Shown: positions 55,899 through 63,121 of the stretch, in pieces | Layout: each line of letters opens with the position of its first letter | Numbering within the stretch: position 1 is the stretch's first letter | Assembly (NCBI GenBank): GCA_947165895.1 | Contig: CAMVCB010000001.1 | Coordinates: 124,001 to 188,000 of the forward strand | Source: an uncultured Treponema sp. | GTDB taxonomy: Bacteria > Spirochaetota > Spirochaetia > Treponematales > Treponemataceae | Reading direction: 5' to 3' | DNA length: 64,000 nucleotides | Made by a program: the position numbers and the translations under genes | The notes under the pieces: model-generated | What the model was told of the DNA's origin: nothing | Databases searched by the model: none | Seen by the model: only the letters and a program-made list of their open reading frames with translations

Positions 55899-55911
55899 GA
55901 AAAAAAAGTAA

Positions 55912-56742
55912 TTACAATTTCTTATCAATCTTTTCACGGTTGTTTGAGTAGTCAAGAACGCTGTAAGAAATTTTGTTCATGCGGCGGATAAGGGGGGTCC
56001 AGCGGTTGGAAGGAGAAAGTTCTTCTGCCATTTTAAGGTATTTTTCGCATCCGTCTGCGTCATTATTTTCAAAAAGAAACTGGGAATAATAAACGTAAGA
56101 ATAGAATTTTTCGTAGTTATTTGCGGCGCATTCTGAGGCGCGGGAAAAATATTCCCGGGCTTTTGTCATACTGCCCCCTCCAATCGGCGGCGCAAAATAA
56201 TACCAGAGGGCAGCATTAATAAGGCCAAAGGCAAGTTTCGGGTATTTTGCAACAACCATGTCATAATTCTTTTTTTCCTGAATGCCAAGGCTGATTGCCT
56301 TTCCCTGAGGAAGAAACTGCATGGTAGAGTTAGTCAGGTCTCCGCTTGAAAGAATATAGTAAGGATTTGCCTTATCAAAAGGATGTTCAGCATCCCAGGC
56401 AGCAATTTTTTCATACTGAGGCTTGATAAAAGGCTCAAGGTCAGGTGATTTCATCTCTTTTTCATACATATAATTGTACTGCTCAAGAACAAGAAGATTG
56501 TCGGCAGTAAGCTCTGCTTCATCGCCAAGCTTTTTTCTAACGTCATCAGTCAGTAAAGTTTTTCTGTAATCTGCGACTGCCTTGATAGCCTCGTCTGCAC
56601 TTTTAAGGCTTCTGGTTGAAAATCGGAATTCCTGAATCTGATTAATAATATCCATTTCATAGTCAGAAAAATCATCAGCAAAAGAAAGGGCTGAAATCAA
56701 TGTAAAAAAAATAAAAAATGTCTTTGTCTTAATAAAATTCAT
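55912..56742 (-). CDS. Exported helical-repeat protein
   Basis: A 276-residue protein with a signal peptide (FIKTKTFFIFFTLISALSFA). Residues about 100-240 are helical with TPR-like spacing and aromatic-rich packing (AKYPKLAFGLINAALWYYFA, SRASECAANNYEKFYSYVYY, DADGCEKYLKMAEELSPSNR). No catalytic motif. It is probably a periplasmic adaptor. A weak TATCAT box sits seven bases before the ATG. Confidence 0.6.
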   Translation of the reverse strand: MNFIKTKTFFIFFTLISALSFADDFSDYEMDIINQIQEFRFSTRSLKSADEAIKAVADYRKTLLTDDVRKKLGDEAELTADNLLVLEQYNYMYEKEMKSPDLEPFIKPQYEKIAAWDAEHPFDKANPYYILSSGDLTNSTMQFLPQGKAISLGIQEKKNYDMVVAKYPKLAFGLINAALWYYFAPPIGGGSMTKAREYFSRASECAANNYEKFYSYVYYSQFLFENNDADGCEKYLKMAEELSPSNRWTPLIRRMNKISYSVLDYSNNREKIDKKL

Positions 56743-56855
56743 AATAAAAATGATAAAAAATTTTACTTATTTTTGCAACTTTTTTTTGCAACACTATGTC
56801 TAAATAGAAAAAGACTGATTTAAACTGATGGAATAAAAGGGAGATTTCCAATTTT

Positions 56856-57908
56856 ATGAAAAACACAACTAAAGAGATTCCAATTTTCTTTGCCTCGGAT
56901 GACAATTATGTTCCTCTTCTGGCAACAGCAATCAAATCACTTCTTTCTAATGCCTCAAAGAATTACACTTACAGAATCTACGTGCTTACAACCAGCATTT
57001 CTCAGGATAAGCGCGAAAAAATCGTAAAGATGGCAACAGAAAATTCTACCATTGAATTTATTTCACTTACAGCAGAACTTGATAAGCTCCGTCACCTCTT
57101 TAAACTCCGTGACTATTATTCTCAGGAGACTTATTACCGCTTCTTCATTCCAAACCTCTTTCCAAAATATAAGAAAATCATCTACCTTGACTGCGATATC
57201 ATCGTAAAAGGCGATATTTCTGAACTTTATAACATCGATCTTGGAAATAATTACGTTGCGGCAGCACCGGAGGAAGTTTTCATCCTTCATCCAAACTGGC
57301 TCAACTACCCTCGCGGGGCTCTTGGAATTGAACCGGAGGATTACTTCAATGCCGGCGTAATGCTTTTGAATACAGAGCGCATGCTCAAGGACAAAATCGC
57401 AGAAAAATTTGTTGCCCTTGCAGAAAAATATACCTTCCGCATCGTTCAGGATGAAGACTACCTCAACGTTCTTTTGAGAGATCACAAAATGATTCTTCCA
57501 TTAGACTGGAATAAAACTGCATTCAAAAATGATGCATATGATGATAAAAACCTCAAAATCATCCATTATAAAATCATCTGGCGCCCATGGCACTATGAAA
57601 ACGTACTTTATGAAAACCTTTTCTGGTTCTATGCAAAGCAGACAGACTTCTATCTTGATCTGAAAGACAAGCTTGCTGCCTACGATGACAAGGCAAAACA
57701 GAAGGACAAGGATATGTTCGACTGGTTTGTTGCGGCAACCAAAGAGGATGCAGAAAGTCCAAACAGCTACCGCCTGACTCACAAGAAAGTTATGAAAGAG
57801 GGTGGATTTTTTATCAGAAAATTGTCTAAAATATCTAAGTTGAAGAAAGTTTCTAAACTTATTGGAATAAAAGGACATAGATCTGTATATGGCAGTAGAA
57901 AAAAGTAA
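56856..57908 (+). CDS. Glycosyltransferase family 8 protein, copy 1
   Basis: A 350-residue GT8-type retaining glycosyltransferase. Residues 9-30 (IFFASDDNYVPLLATAIKSL) start the GT-A fold; Asp112 and Asp114 (IYLDCDIIVKGDISELY) form the metal-binding DxD; YFNAGVMLLNTERMLKDK and IIHYKIIWRPWHYENVLY follow, the last being the His/Trp loop of the family. The C-terminus is basic (FFIRKLSKISKLKKVSKLIG) and could associate with the membrane. Probable donor is UDP-glucose or UDP-galactose by family. The stop overlaps the first acyltransferase gene by 20 bases. Confidence 0.88.
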   Translation: MKNTTKEIPIFFASDDNYVPLLATAIKSLLSNASKNYTYRIYVLTTSISQDKREKIVKMATENSTIEFISLTAELDKLRHLFKLRDYYSQETYYRFFIPNLFPKYKKIIYLDCDIIVKGDISELYNIDLGNNYVAAAPEEVFILHPNWLNYPRGALGIEPEDYFNAGVMLLNTERMLKDKIAEKFVALAEKYTFRIVQDEDYLNVLLRDHKMILPLDWNKTAFKNDAYDDKNLKIIHYKIIWRPWHYENVLYENLFWFYAKQTDFYLDLKDKLAAYDDKAKQKDKDMFDWFVAATKEDAESPNSYRLTHKKVMKEGGFFIRKLSKISKLKKVSKLIGIKGHRSVYGSRKK

Positions 57909-58728
57909 GGACAGACTTGAAGTATTAGCCCGTATTGAAGAGTACGAGAAAAATCAGTGGTGGAGTAAGGATGTTGAAGACGATCCTCCTACCCGCCAGC
58001 TGAAAACTGGTGAAGTTGATTACACAAGACGAAAGCTTCGCAGTAAGATTCAGACTCATTTTGCCAACAAGGCCGGCTGGAAATTCATTCAGGGACTTGT
58101 AAAATCAGGCGGACTTCTTATGGACGAACCTGAGGGTATTGAAAACTACGAGGCTGTAAAAGACGGCGGTCTAATCATGACCTGCAATCACTTTAACGCT
58201 TTTGACAATTTTGCAGTTTTACTCACAATCGATAAATACCTTAAGCATCACATTATGTGGAAGGTAATCCGTGAAGGAAACTACACAAACTTCCCGGGCT
58301 TTTACGGCTATCTTTTCCGCGGCTGTAATACCCTGCCTTTCAGCTCAAATTATTCTGTAACAAAGGAATTTTTTGACGGAATCAAAACCCTTCTTAAAAA
58401 GAAGCAGAAGATTCTGGTTTACGCTGAGCAGGGAATGTGGTGGAACTACAGAAAGCCTCGTCCGCTTACTGCTGGAGCTGCCCGCTTTGCCATTGAAAAT
58501 AATGTTCCTCTTCTGCCGATGTTCATCACAATGCGTGATTCAGACAAAACAGGTGATGACGGCTTCCCTATTCAGATTTACAAGGTTCACATTCTGCCAG
58601 CCCTTTATGCAGATCCGAATAAATCTAAAAAGCAGAACATCGAATGGCTTCGCGAAAAGAACTATGAAATGTGGAAGGAAGTTTACGAAAAAACTTACGG
58701 AATTCCGCTGACATATCTTACAAAATAA
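57889..58728 (+). CDS. PlsC-family acyltransferase with the canonical HX4D motif
   Basis: A 279-residue lysophospholipid (1-acyl-glycerol-3-phosphate)-type acyltransferase. After a charged N-terminus, the core has MTCNHFNAFDNFAVL with the catalytic His-X4-Asp pair, YLFRGCNTLPFSSNYSVTKE, VYAEQGMWWNYRKPRPLTAG (the glutamate/glycine substrate motif) and NVPLLPMFITMRDSD. No clear membrane helix is seen, so it would sit on the membrane surface. It is packed between two GT8 genes, implying a lipid substrate that is also glycosylated. Confidence 0.85.
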   Translation: MAVEKSKDRLEVLARIEEYEKNQWWSKDVEDDPPTRQLKTGEVDYTRRKLRSKIQTHFANKAGWKFIQGLVKSGGLLMDEPEGIENYEAVKDGGLIMTCNHFNAFDNFAVLLTIDKYLKHHIMWKVIREGNYTNFPGFYGYLFRGCNTLPFSSNYSVTKEFFDGIKTLLKKKQKILVYAEQGMWWNYRKPRPLTAGAARFAIENNVPLLPMFITMRDSDKTGDDGFPIQIYKVHILPALYADPNKSKKQNIEWLREKNYEMWKEVYEKTYGIPLTYLTK

Positions 58729-58742
58729 ATCCACAAGGATGG

Positions 58743-58770
58743 GCCGGGCCAGCAGACCCGGCAATTTTTT
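58743..58770 (+). terminator. Hairpin and T tract directly before the second acyltransferase
   Basis: A 6-bp GC stem (GCCGGG at 58743-58748, CCCGGC at 58757-58762, 8-base loop) is followed by AATTTTTT, which ends at 58770, immediately before the ATG at 58771. It has the form of an intrinsic terminator inside the operon and may be an attenuator, or an operon boundary. Confidence 0.65.
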
Positions 58771-59574
58771 ATGAAAAAAGATAAGGTTAGAGGCGAACTG
58801 CCTGATACAATTTACTATACAGACGAACTCAACGAAGAATTTTCCCCGATGAAGATTGAAGCCCGTAAAATTGATGAAAATTATGATTACGGAAAATCGA
58901 CATTTGGATGGAAGCTTATTCGTTTTTTTCTCTATAGAATTGTTGCCCTTCCCATTGCGGCTATATTTCTAAAGCTTAAATACCGCCATAAAATCGTAAA
59001 CCGCCGCGCCCTTACAAAAAACAATAAGGGCACAGGCTATTTTGTTTTTGCAAACCACACAAACCCGGTCTGCGATGCCCTTATCCCCACTTTTGTAAGC
59101 TTTCCCCGCGGAGTTTTTGTAATAGTTCACCCCAATAACGTCAGCATTCCGGGGCTTGGAAACATCACACATTATCTGGGAGCCCTGCCCCTGCCAGACA
59201 CACTGGGTGCTACAAAAAACTTTATGAACATCATTAAGACCAGAATCGGCGAGCACAAGGCAGTAATGATTTACCCGGAAGCCCACATCTGGCCTTTCTA
59301 TACAAAAATCCGCCATTTTTCTGATTTGTCTTTCAGATATCCGGTTCAGCATAAAGTTCCGTCCTTCTGCTTTACAAACACCTATCAGAAAAGACGCTTT
59401 TCAAAACAGCCCCGCATTGTAACCTATGTGGACGGTCCTTTTTATCCTGACGAAAAGCTTCCCGCAAAAGAACAGAAAACAGAGCTTCGTGACCGCATCT
59501 ACAATACAATGTGCGAGCGGGCAAAAAACAGTAATTACGAAATCATTAAATATATAAGGAAAGAAAATGATTAA
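58771..59574 (+). CDS. PlsC-family acyltransferase with an HX5D-spaced site
   Basis: A 267-residue paralogue of the preceding acyltransferase. One hydrophobic helix (about 51-68, LYRIVALPIAAIFLKLKYR-like) precedes the core, which reads FANHTNPVCDALIP: the histidine and aspartate are separated by five residues instead of four. FPRGVFVIVHPNNVS, LGALPLPDTLGATKNF and MIYPEAHIWPF follow. The altered spacing leaves activity in doubt. No ribosome site is visible: a terminator-like hairpin ends at the ATG. The stop overlaps the next gene by eight bases. Confidence 0.78.
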   Translation: MKKDKVRGELPDTIYYTDELNEEFSPMKIEARKIDENYDYGKSTFGWKLIRFFLYRIVALPIAAIFLKLKYRHKIVNRRALTKNNKGTGYFVFANHTNPVCDALIPTFVSFPRGVFVIVHPNNVSIPGLGNITHYLGALPLPDTLGATKNFMNIIKTRIGEHKAVMIYPEAHIWPFYTKIRHFSDLSFRYPVQHKVPSFCFTNTYQKRRFSKQPRIVTYVDGPFYPDEKLPAKEQKTELRDRIYNTMCERAKNSNYEIIKYIRKEND

Positions 59575-60400
59575 TATTTTATTCTGCGGCAACGATAAAG
59601 TTTTTGACGGTGCCCTTACTACCATGCTTTCTATATTAAAGCGCACAGACACAAAAGAAGCTTTTACCTTTTACATTTACACAATGGACGTAAGCCACAT
59701 TAAACCCGAATACAAAGCCTTTACAGACGAACAGATTGACTTTCTTGACGGGGTTGTAAAATCATACAATCAGGAAAACCGGGTAATCAAAATTGATGTG
59801 CGGGATATTTACGACCGTGAGTTTGCAAACAGCCCTAACGAACAGTGCTACTGCTCACCTTACACCCTGCTGCGCCTTTTTGCCGACCTGGTTCCTAACA
59901 TGCCGGACAAGCTTTTGTACCTGGACATTGACCTTTTATTCAACCGCGACGTCCGCCTGCTCTGGGACACTGACGTTAGTAACGCAGAATATGCCGCCAG
60001 CCGCGACCACTACGGAAAAATCATACTTTTCTTCCGCCGAAAGTTCATCAATGCCGGGGTAATTTTATTCAATCTTGCAGAATGTAAAAAAACAGGACTT
60101 TTTGAAAAGAGCCGCAACTTTATTAAAACAAGAAAACTTCTTTTTGCCGACGAAAGTGCCATCATCTTAAGCACTACAAAACAGAAAGTTTTGAGCCAGC
60201 GCTTCAACGACCAGAAGTTCCTCTACAAAGACACCGTAATCCGCCATTTTTCAAAGCGCCTTTTCTGGCTTCCATACCCTCATGTTGCCAACATCAAGCA
60301 GTGGAAGATTACAAAGGTACATAAGATTTTCGGCTATGAAAATTTTGATGACATTTTGTACGAGTATGTTTATTTGAAGGGAAAATTTGAGCGGGGATAA
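59567..60400 (+). CDS. Glycosyltransferase family 8 protein, copy 2
   Basis: A 277-residue GT8-type glycosyltransferase, shorter than copy 1. NILFCGNDKVFDGALTTMLS opens the GT-A fold, Asp120-Ile-Asp122 (LYLDIDLLFNRDVRLLW) is the DxD, and FINAGVILFNLAECKKTGLF and RHFSKRLFWLPYPHVANIKQ complete the family pattern. It overlaps the second acyltransferase gene by eight bases, so it is translationally coupled. With the other three genes it forms a GT8-PlsC-PlsC-GT8 unit. Confidence 0.88.
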   Translation: MINILFCGNDKVFDGALTTMLSILKRTDTKEAFTFYIYTMDVSHIKPEYKAFTDEQIDFLDGVVKSYNQENRVIKIDVRDIYDREFANSPNEQCYCSPYTLLRLFADLVPNMPDKLLYLDIDLLFNRDVRLLWDTDVSNAEYAASRDHYGKIILFFRRKFINAGVILFNLAECKKTGLFEKSRNFIKTRKLLFADESAIILSTTKQKVLSQRFNDQKFLYKDTVIRHFSKRLFWLPYPHVANIKQWKITKVHKIFGYENFDDILYEYVYLKGKFERG

Positions 60401-60443
60401 GGAGGGGGGATAATACTTAATAGATAATCAAGCTTTCTTATGA

Positions 60444-60449
60444 TATAAT
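60444..60449 (+). promoter_or_regulatory. -10 box of the DUF1703 gene, probably leaderless
   Basis: TATAAT ends seven bases before the ATG at 60457. The -35 region is poor. A purine-rich AAGGAGGGGGG stretch is found nearly 50 bases upstream of the ATG, too far to serve as its ribosome site. Confidence 0.5.
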
Positions 60450-60456
60450 ATACTAT

Positions 60457-62028
60457 ATGGAAGAAAGATTATTACCAATCGGCATTCAGGATTTTGAAGA
60501 CTTAAGGAATCGCGGATTTATATATGTTGATAAGACTGCTTACATTTATAAACTTGCCCGCGAGGGAAAGCCTTATTTTTTAAGTCGTCCCCGCCGTTTT
60601 GGAAAAAGTCTTTTACTTTCCACAATGGAAGCTTATTTTCTTGGTAAAAAAGATTTATTCAAAGGGCTTGCACTGGAAAATCTTGAAAAAGACTGGATTG
60701 AATACCCTGTAATCAAAATCAGTTTTGGTCTGAACAGTTATGAAACCCATGAAAAATTAAAGGCAAGACTTAATTCAATCATAACAGAGCTGGAAGAATA
60801 TTACAAAATAGAAGGCAAATATGAAGACCCGGCAGAACGATTTGCAAACCTGATAAAGTCTGTAAGCCAGAAAGCAAATAAACAGATAGTAATTTTAATC
60901 GACGAATACGACAAACCAATTCTTGATGCTCTTTACACAGAATACGAAGAAAAAAACAGGCAGGAACTCAGGAGCTTTTACAGTCCGCTAAAAGATTATG
61001 ATAAGTATATTAAATTTCTGTTTATAACCGGAATTACAAAAGTAAGTCATGTAAATATTTTCAGCGGATTGAATCAGCTAAACGATATAAGTCTGAGCAA
61101 GGATTATTCTTCAATATGTGGAATTTCAGAAACAGAACTTTCACAATATTTTACGCCGGAAATTGAAAAGCTTGCAAAAGTTCAGGAAATGACCATCCCA
61201 GAAACAAAAGAAAAGCTTTCTTATATGTATGACGGCTATCATTTCAGTCATAATGTTGAAGGAGTTTACAATCCCTTCTGTCTTTTTAAATGCTTTAAAG
61301 AAGATGATTTTGGTTCCTACTGGTTTGAAAGCGGTACACCTTCATTCCTTGTAAAAACACTTCAAAACCAGCCCATGGAGCTTTCTACCCTTATTAACGG
61401 AAGACTTGCAAACGAAAATCAATTTAAAAACTATGATCCGGACAGTAAGAATATGCTTCCTGTAATTTACCAGAGCGGTTATCTTACAATTAAGGATTTT
61501 GAAAAAGAAACAAGGCTTTACACGCTGGATTTTCCCAATCACGAAATTGAACAGGGCTTTCTGGAGGTTTTACTAAAAAAATTCATTTCAGTTCCTTATG
61601 ATGATATTGGATTAGAAATAAATAATCTTCGCATTGCTCTCCGCAACAAAAACATAGACACAGCCCTTTCTATAATAAAATCCGCAATTGCAGATCTGCC
61701 TACAATCGTAAAAAAAGAAATGTGCGAAAACTTTTACGAAGCTGTAACTCACCTGATGTTCAGAATGACAGGTTATAATGTTGTTTCTGAATTACAGTCA
61801 GTTGCCGGCCGCAGTGATGTAATTGTAACAACAAGTGATTCCGTTTTTATTTTTGAACTTAAAATGGATAAGGGGCAGGATTTTGATAAGCTTGCAGATG
61901 CAGCTCTGGAACAGATTGATAAAAATGGATATTCAGAAAGATTTGCAGTGAGCGGAAAAGTGCTGATAAAAACCGCTGTTGTTTTTTCAAGCGAGGGAAA
62001 GGGAATTATCGGTTGGAAGGTGGAATGA
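60457..62028 (+). CDS. AAA-ATPase/DUF1703 (PD-(D/E)XK nuclease-like) protein
   Basis: A 523-residue member of the abundant AAA-ATPase_like plus PDDEXK_9 (DUF1703) family. The N-terminal P-loop is SRPRRFGKSLLLS (Lys50), and the Walker B/sensor region includes IVILIDEYDKPILDALYTEY. The C-terminal PD-(D/E)XK site is Asp454 with Glu467-Leu-Lys469 (GRSDVIVTT and FIFELKMD). The family occurs in many copies in gut bacteria and is suspected to be mobile or defence-related, but no function has been shown to my knowledge. Confidence 0.9.
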   Translation: MEERLLPIGIQDFEDLRNRGFIYVDKTAYIYKLAREGKPYFLSRPRRFGKSLLLSTMEAYFLGKKDLFKGLALENLEKDWIEYPVIKISFGLNSYETHEKLKARLNSIITELEEYYKIEGKYEDPAERFANLIKSVSQKANKQIVILIDEYDKPILDALYTEYEEKNRQELRSFYSPLKDYDKYIKFLFITGITKVSHVNIFSGLNQLNDISLSKDYSSICGISETELSQYFTPEIEKLAKVQEMTIPETKEKLSYMYDGYHFSHNVEGVYNPFCLFKCFKEDDFGSYWFESGTPSFLVKTLQNQPMELSTLINGRLANENQFKNYDPDSKNMLPVIYQSGYLTIKDFEKETRLYTLDFPNHEIEQGFLEVLLKKFISVPYDDIGLEINNLRIALRNKNIDTALSIIKSAIADLPTIVKKEMCENFYEAVTHLMFRMTGYNVVSELQSVAGRSDVIVTTSDSVFIFELKMDKGQDFDKLADAALEQIDKNGYSERFAVSGKVLIKTAVVFSSEGKGIIGWKVE

Positions 62029-62045
62029 GTAAGTTAAAAAAATAA

Positions 62046-62105
62046 AATCGTCCTCAACTCTAGTGTGCCAATCAAAAGGAAATGACACAGTTTTATTGGA
62101 CGATT
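62046..62105. repeat. Inverted-repeat element between convergent genes
   Basis: AATCGTCC (62046-62053) and GGACGATT (62098-62105) form a perfect 8-bp inverted repeat, with a partly self-complementary interior (GTGTGCCAAT ... ATGACACAG). It lies between the convergent DUF1703 and toxin genes. It may be a shared terminator, or the leftover end of an insertion sequence; no transposase frame is present. Confidence 0.4.
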
Positions 62106-62132
62106 CTTATACAAATTGTATAATATTTTTAT

Positions 62133-62471
62133 TTAGAAATCACCAAAATATTTAGTAAATATTTTAGCAAGAAAAGGACTGTTTCTAGCACCTTCCTGTA
62201 ATTTTTTTAGCAATTCAGGAGATGCGTCTTCATATGAAATTAATTTATTATGACTTGCTAAATCATCTAAATCTCGCTGAGATAAGGCCTCTGCTCTGGC
62301 ATAATAGGCATAGGATTTTTCTTCAGTCAGAAAGCTATGTTCGTTCTTTTGTAGTATACAAGATTTATCATAACGCTGCGATTCGGAATGTACGGTAGAA
62401 ATCGGGATAACTAAAGCCCTGTCATCATCCGAAACATGAGAAATTACAATTCGCAAATGTTTATATACCAT
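62133..62471 (-). CDS. Putative toxin of a Panacea-type toxin-antitoxin pair (MazF/PemK-like)
   Basis: A 112-residue frame from the ATG at 62471, but the same frame is open upstream to 62549 and that extension (EIGKTFRGIADENQRG) resembles the first strand of MazF/PemK-like proteins. The rest has RIVISHVSDDDRALVIPIST and CILQKNEHSFLTEEKSYAYY, which recall this family of small beta-barrel RNases. The extension has no ATG, GTG or TTG; an ATT at 62537 has GAGG a few bases upstream. The true start is uncertain. It lies directly downstream of a Panacea-domain antitoxin gene. Confidence 0.6.
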   Translation of the reverse strand: MVYKHLRIVISHVSDDDRALVIPISTVHSESQRYDKSCILQKNEHSFLTEEKSYAYYARAEALSQRDLDDLASHNKLISYEDASPELLKKLQEGARNSPFLAKIFTKYFGDF

Positions 62472-62518
62472 TCCGCGTTGATTTTCATCTGCAATTCCAC
62501 GAAATGTTTTACCTATCT

Positions 62519-63079
62519 CTAATTCGAATGAAATAATGCAGCCTCGTTTTCAAAAGAATTCTGTTCATCTATAAGGATTTTTATTTCATTATCCGGGATA
62601 TTAACTGCACGCATTATAGTCTGCAATTCAATAGGTTTTTCTTCACCTTTTTCTACACTCTCCCACTCAGGAAAGACGCCTTGTGAATGAGCATACGATT
62701 TCATATCTGAATATGAATATTTATAAAACCTCTGGCATACCTGATTCAAAACATCTTCCTCATAGCGGGATAGATAATCAGAAGAGATATCTTGTTTTAT
62801 GATTGATATTTTATGATTTTCATCTACAGAAAAACATTCATTCCATAGAGACTGGAGCTCTGGATTATCGCACTTAAGTTTTATGAATGTATACAAACCT
62901 TTTAAGACTGGACCTCTTGCCATAGAAACATAGGAATCACCTGTTATAGCTCTACCGGTAGCTTCAATAGACATACGGTCTGCAATATAACATTCCTTAA
63001 TGAGGTTGTAATAATCCATGCATCCATCGTTGCGATTTAAAATATACGCAACAGTCTGAATCAGTTTTTGTACATTCAT
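62519..63079 (-). CDS. Panacea-domain (DUF4065, SocA-like) antitoxin
   Basis: A 186-residue protein with the Panacea/DUF4065 signature: NVQKLIQTVAYILNRNDGCM, YNLIKECYIADRMSIEATGR, AITGDSYVSMARGPVLKGLY. In characterised pairs, Panacea antitoxins neutralise a range of unrelated toxins encoded next to them; this one is upstream of the MazF-like frame. The promoter lies immediately before the ATG with no ribosome site. A C-terminal region (PIELQTIMRAVNIPDNEIKI) is typical of the family's second half. Confidence 0.85.
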   Translation of the reverse strand: MNVQKLIQTVAYILNRNDGCMDYYNLIKECYIADRMSIEATGRAITGDSYVSMARGPVLKGLYTFIKLKCDNPELQSLWNECFSVDENHKISIIKQDISSDYLSRYEEDVLNQVCQRFYKYSYSDMKSYAHSQGVFPEWESVEKGEEKPIELQTIMRAVNIPDNEIKILIDEQNSFENEAALFHSN

Positions 63080-63085
63080 AGTTTT

Positions 63086-63114
63086 AATATAATAGTAGAG
63101 AACAGATTTATCAA
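63086..63114 (-). promoter_or_regulatory. Promoter of the toxin-antitoxin operon, probably leaderless
   Basis: TTGATA (63114-63109), a 17-base spacer and TATATT (63091-63086), six bases before the ATG at 63079. Good match to a sigma-70 promoter. Confidence 0.65.
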
Positions 63115-63121
63115 GATTATT

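Noticed and set aside
62519..62560. Programmed -1 frameshift from the antitoxin into the toxin frame
   Set aside because: No X-XXY-YYZ slippery heptamer is evident in the overlap and no pseudoknot is apparent. An ATT start, or a shorter toxin, is simpler.
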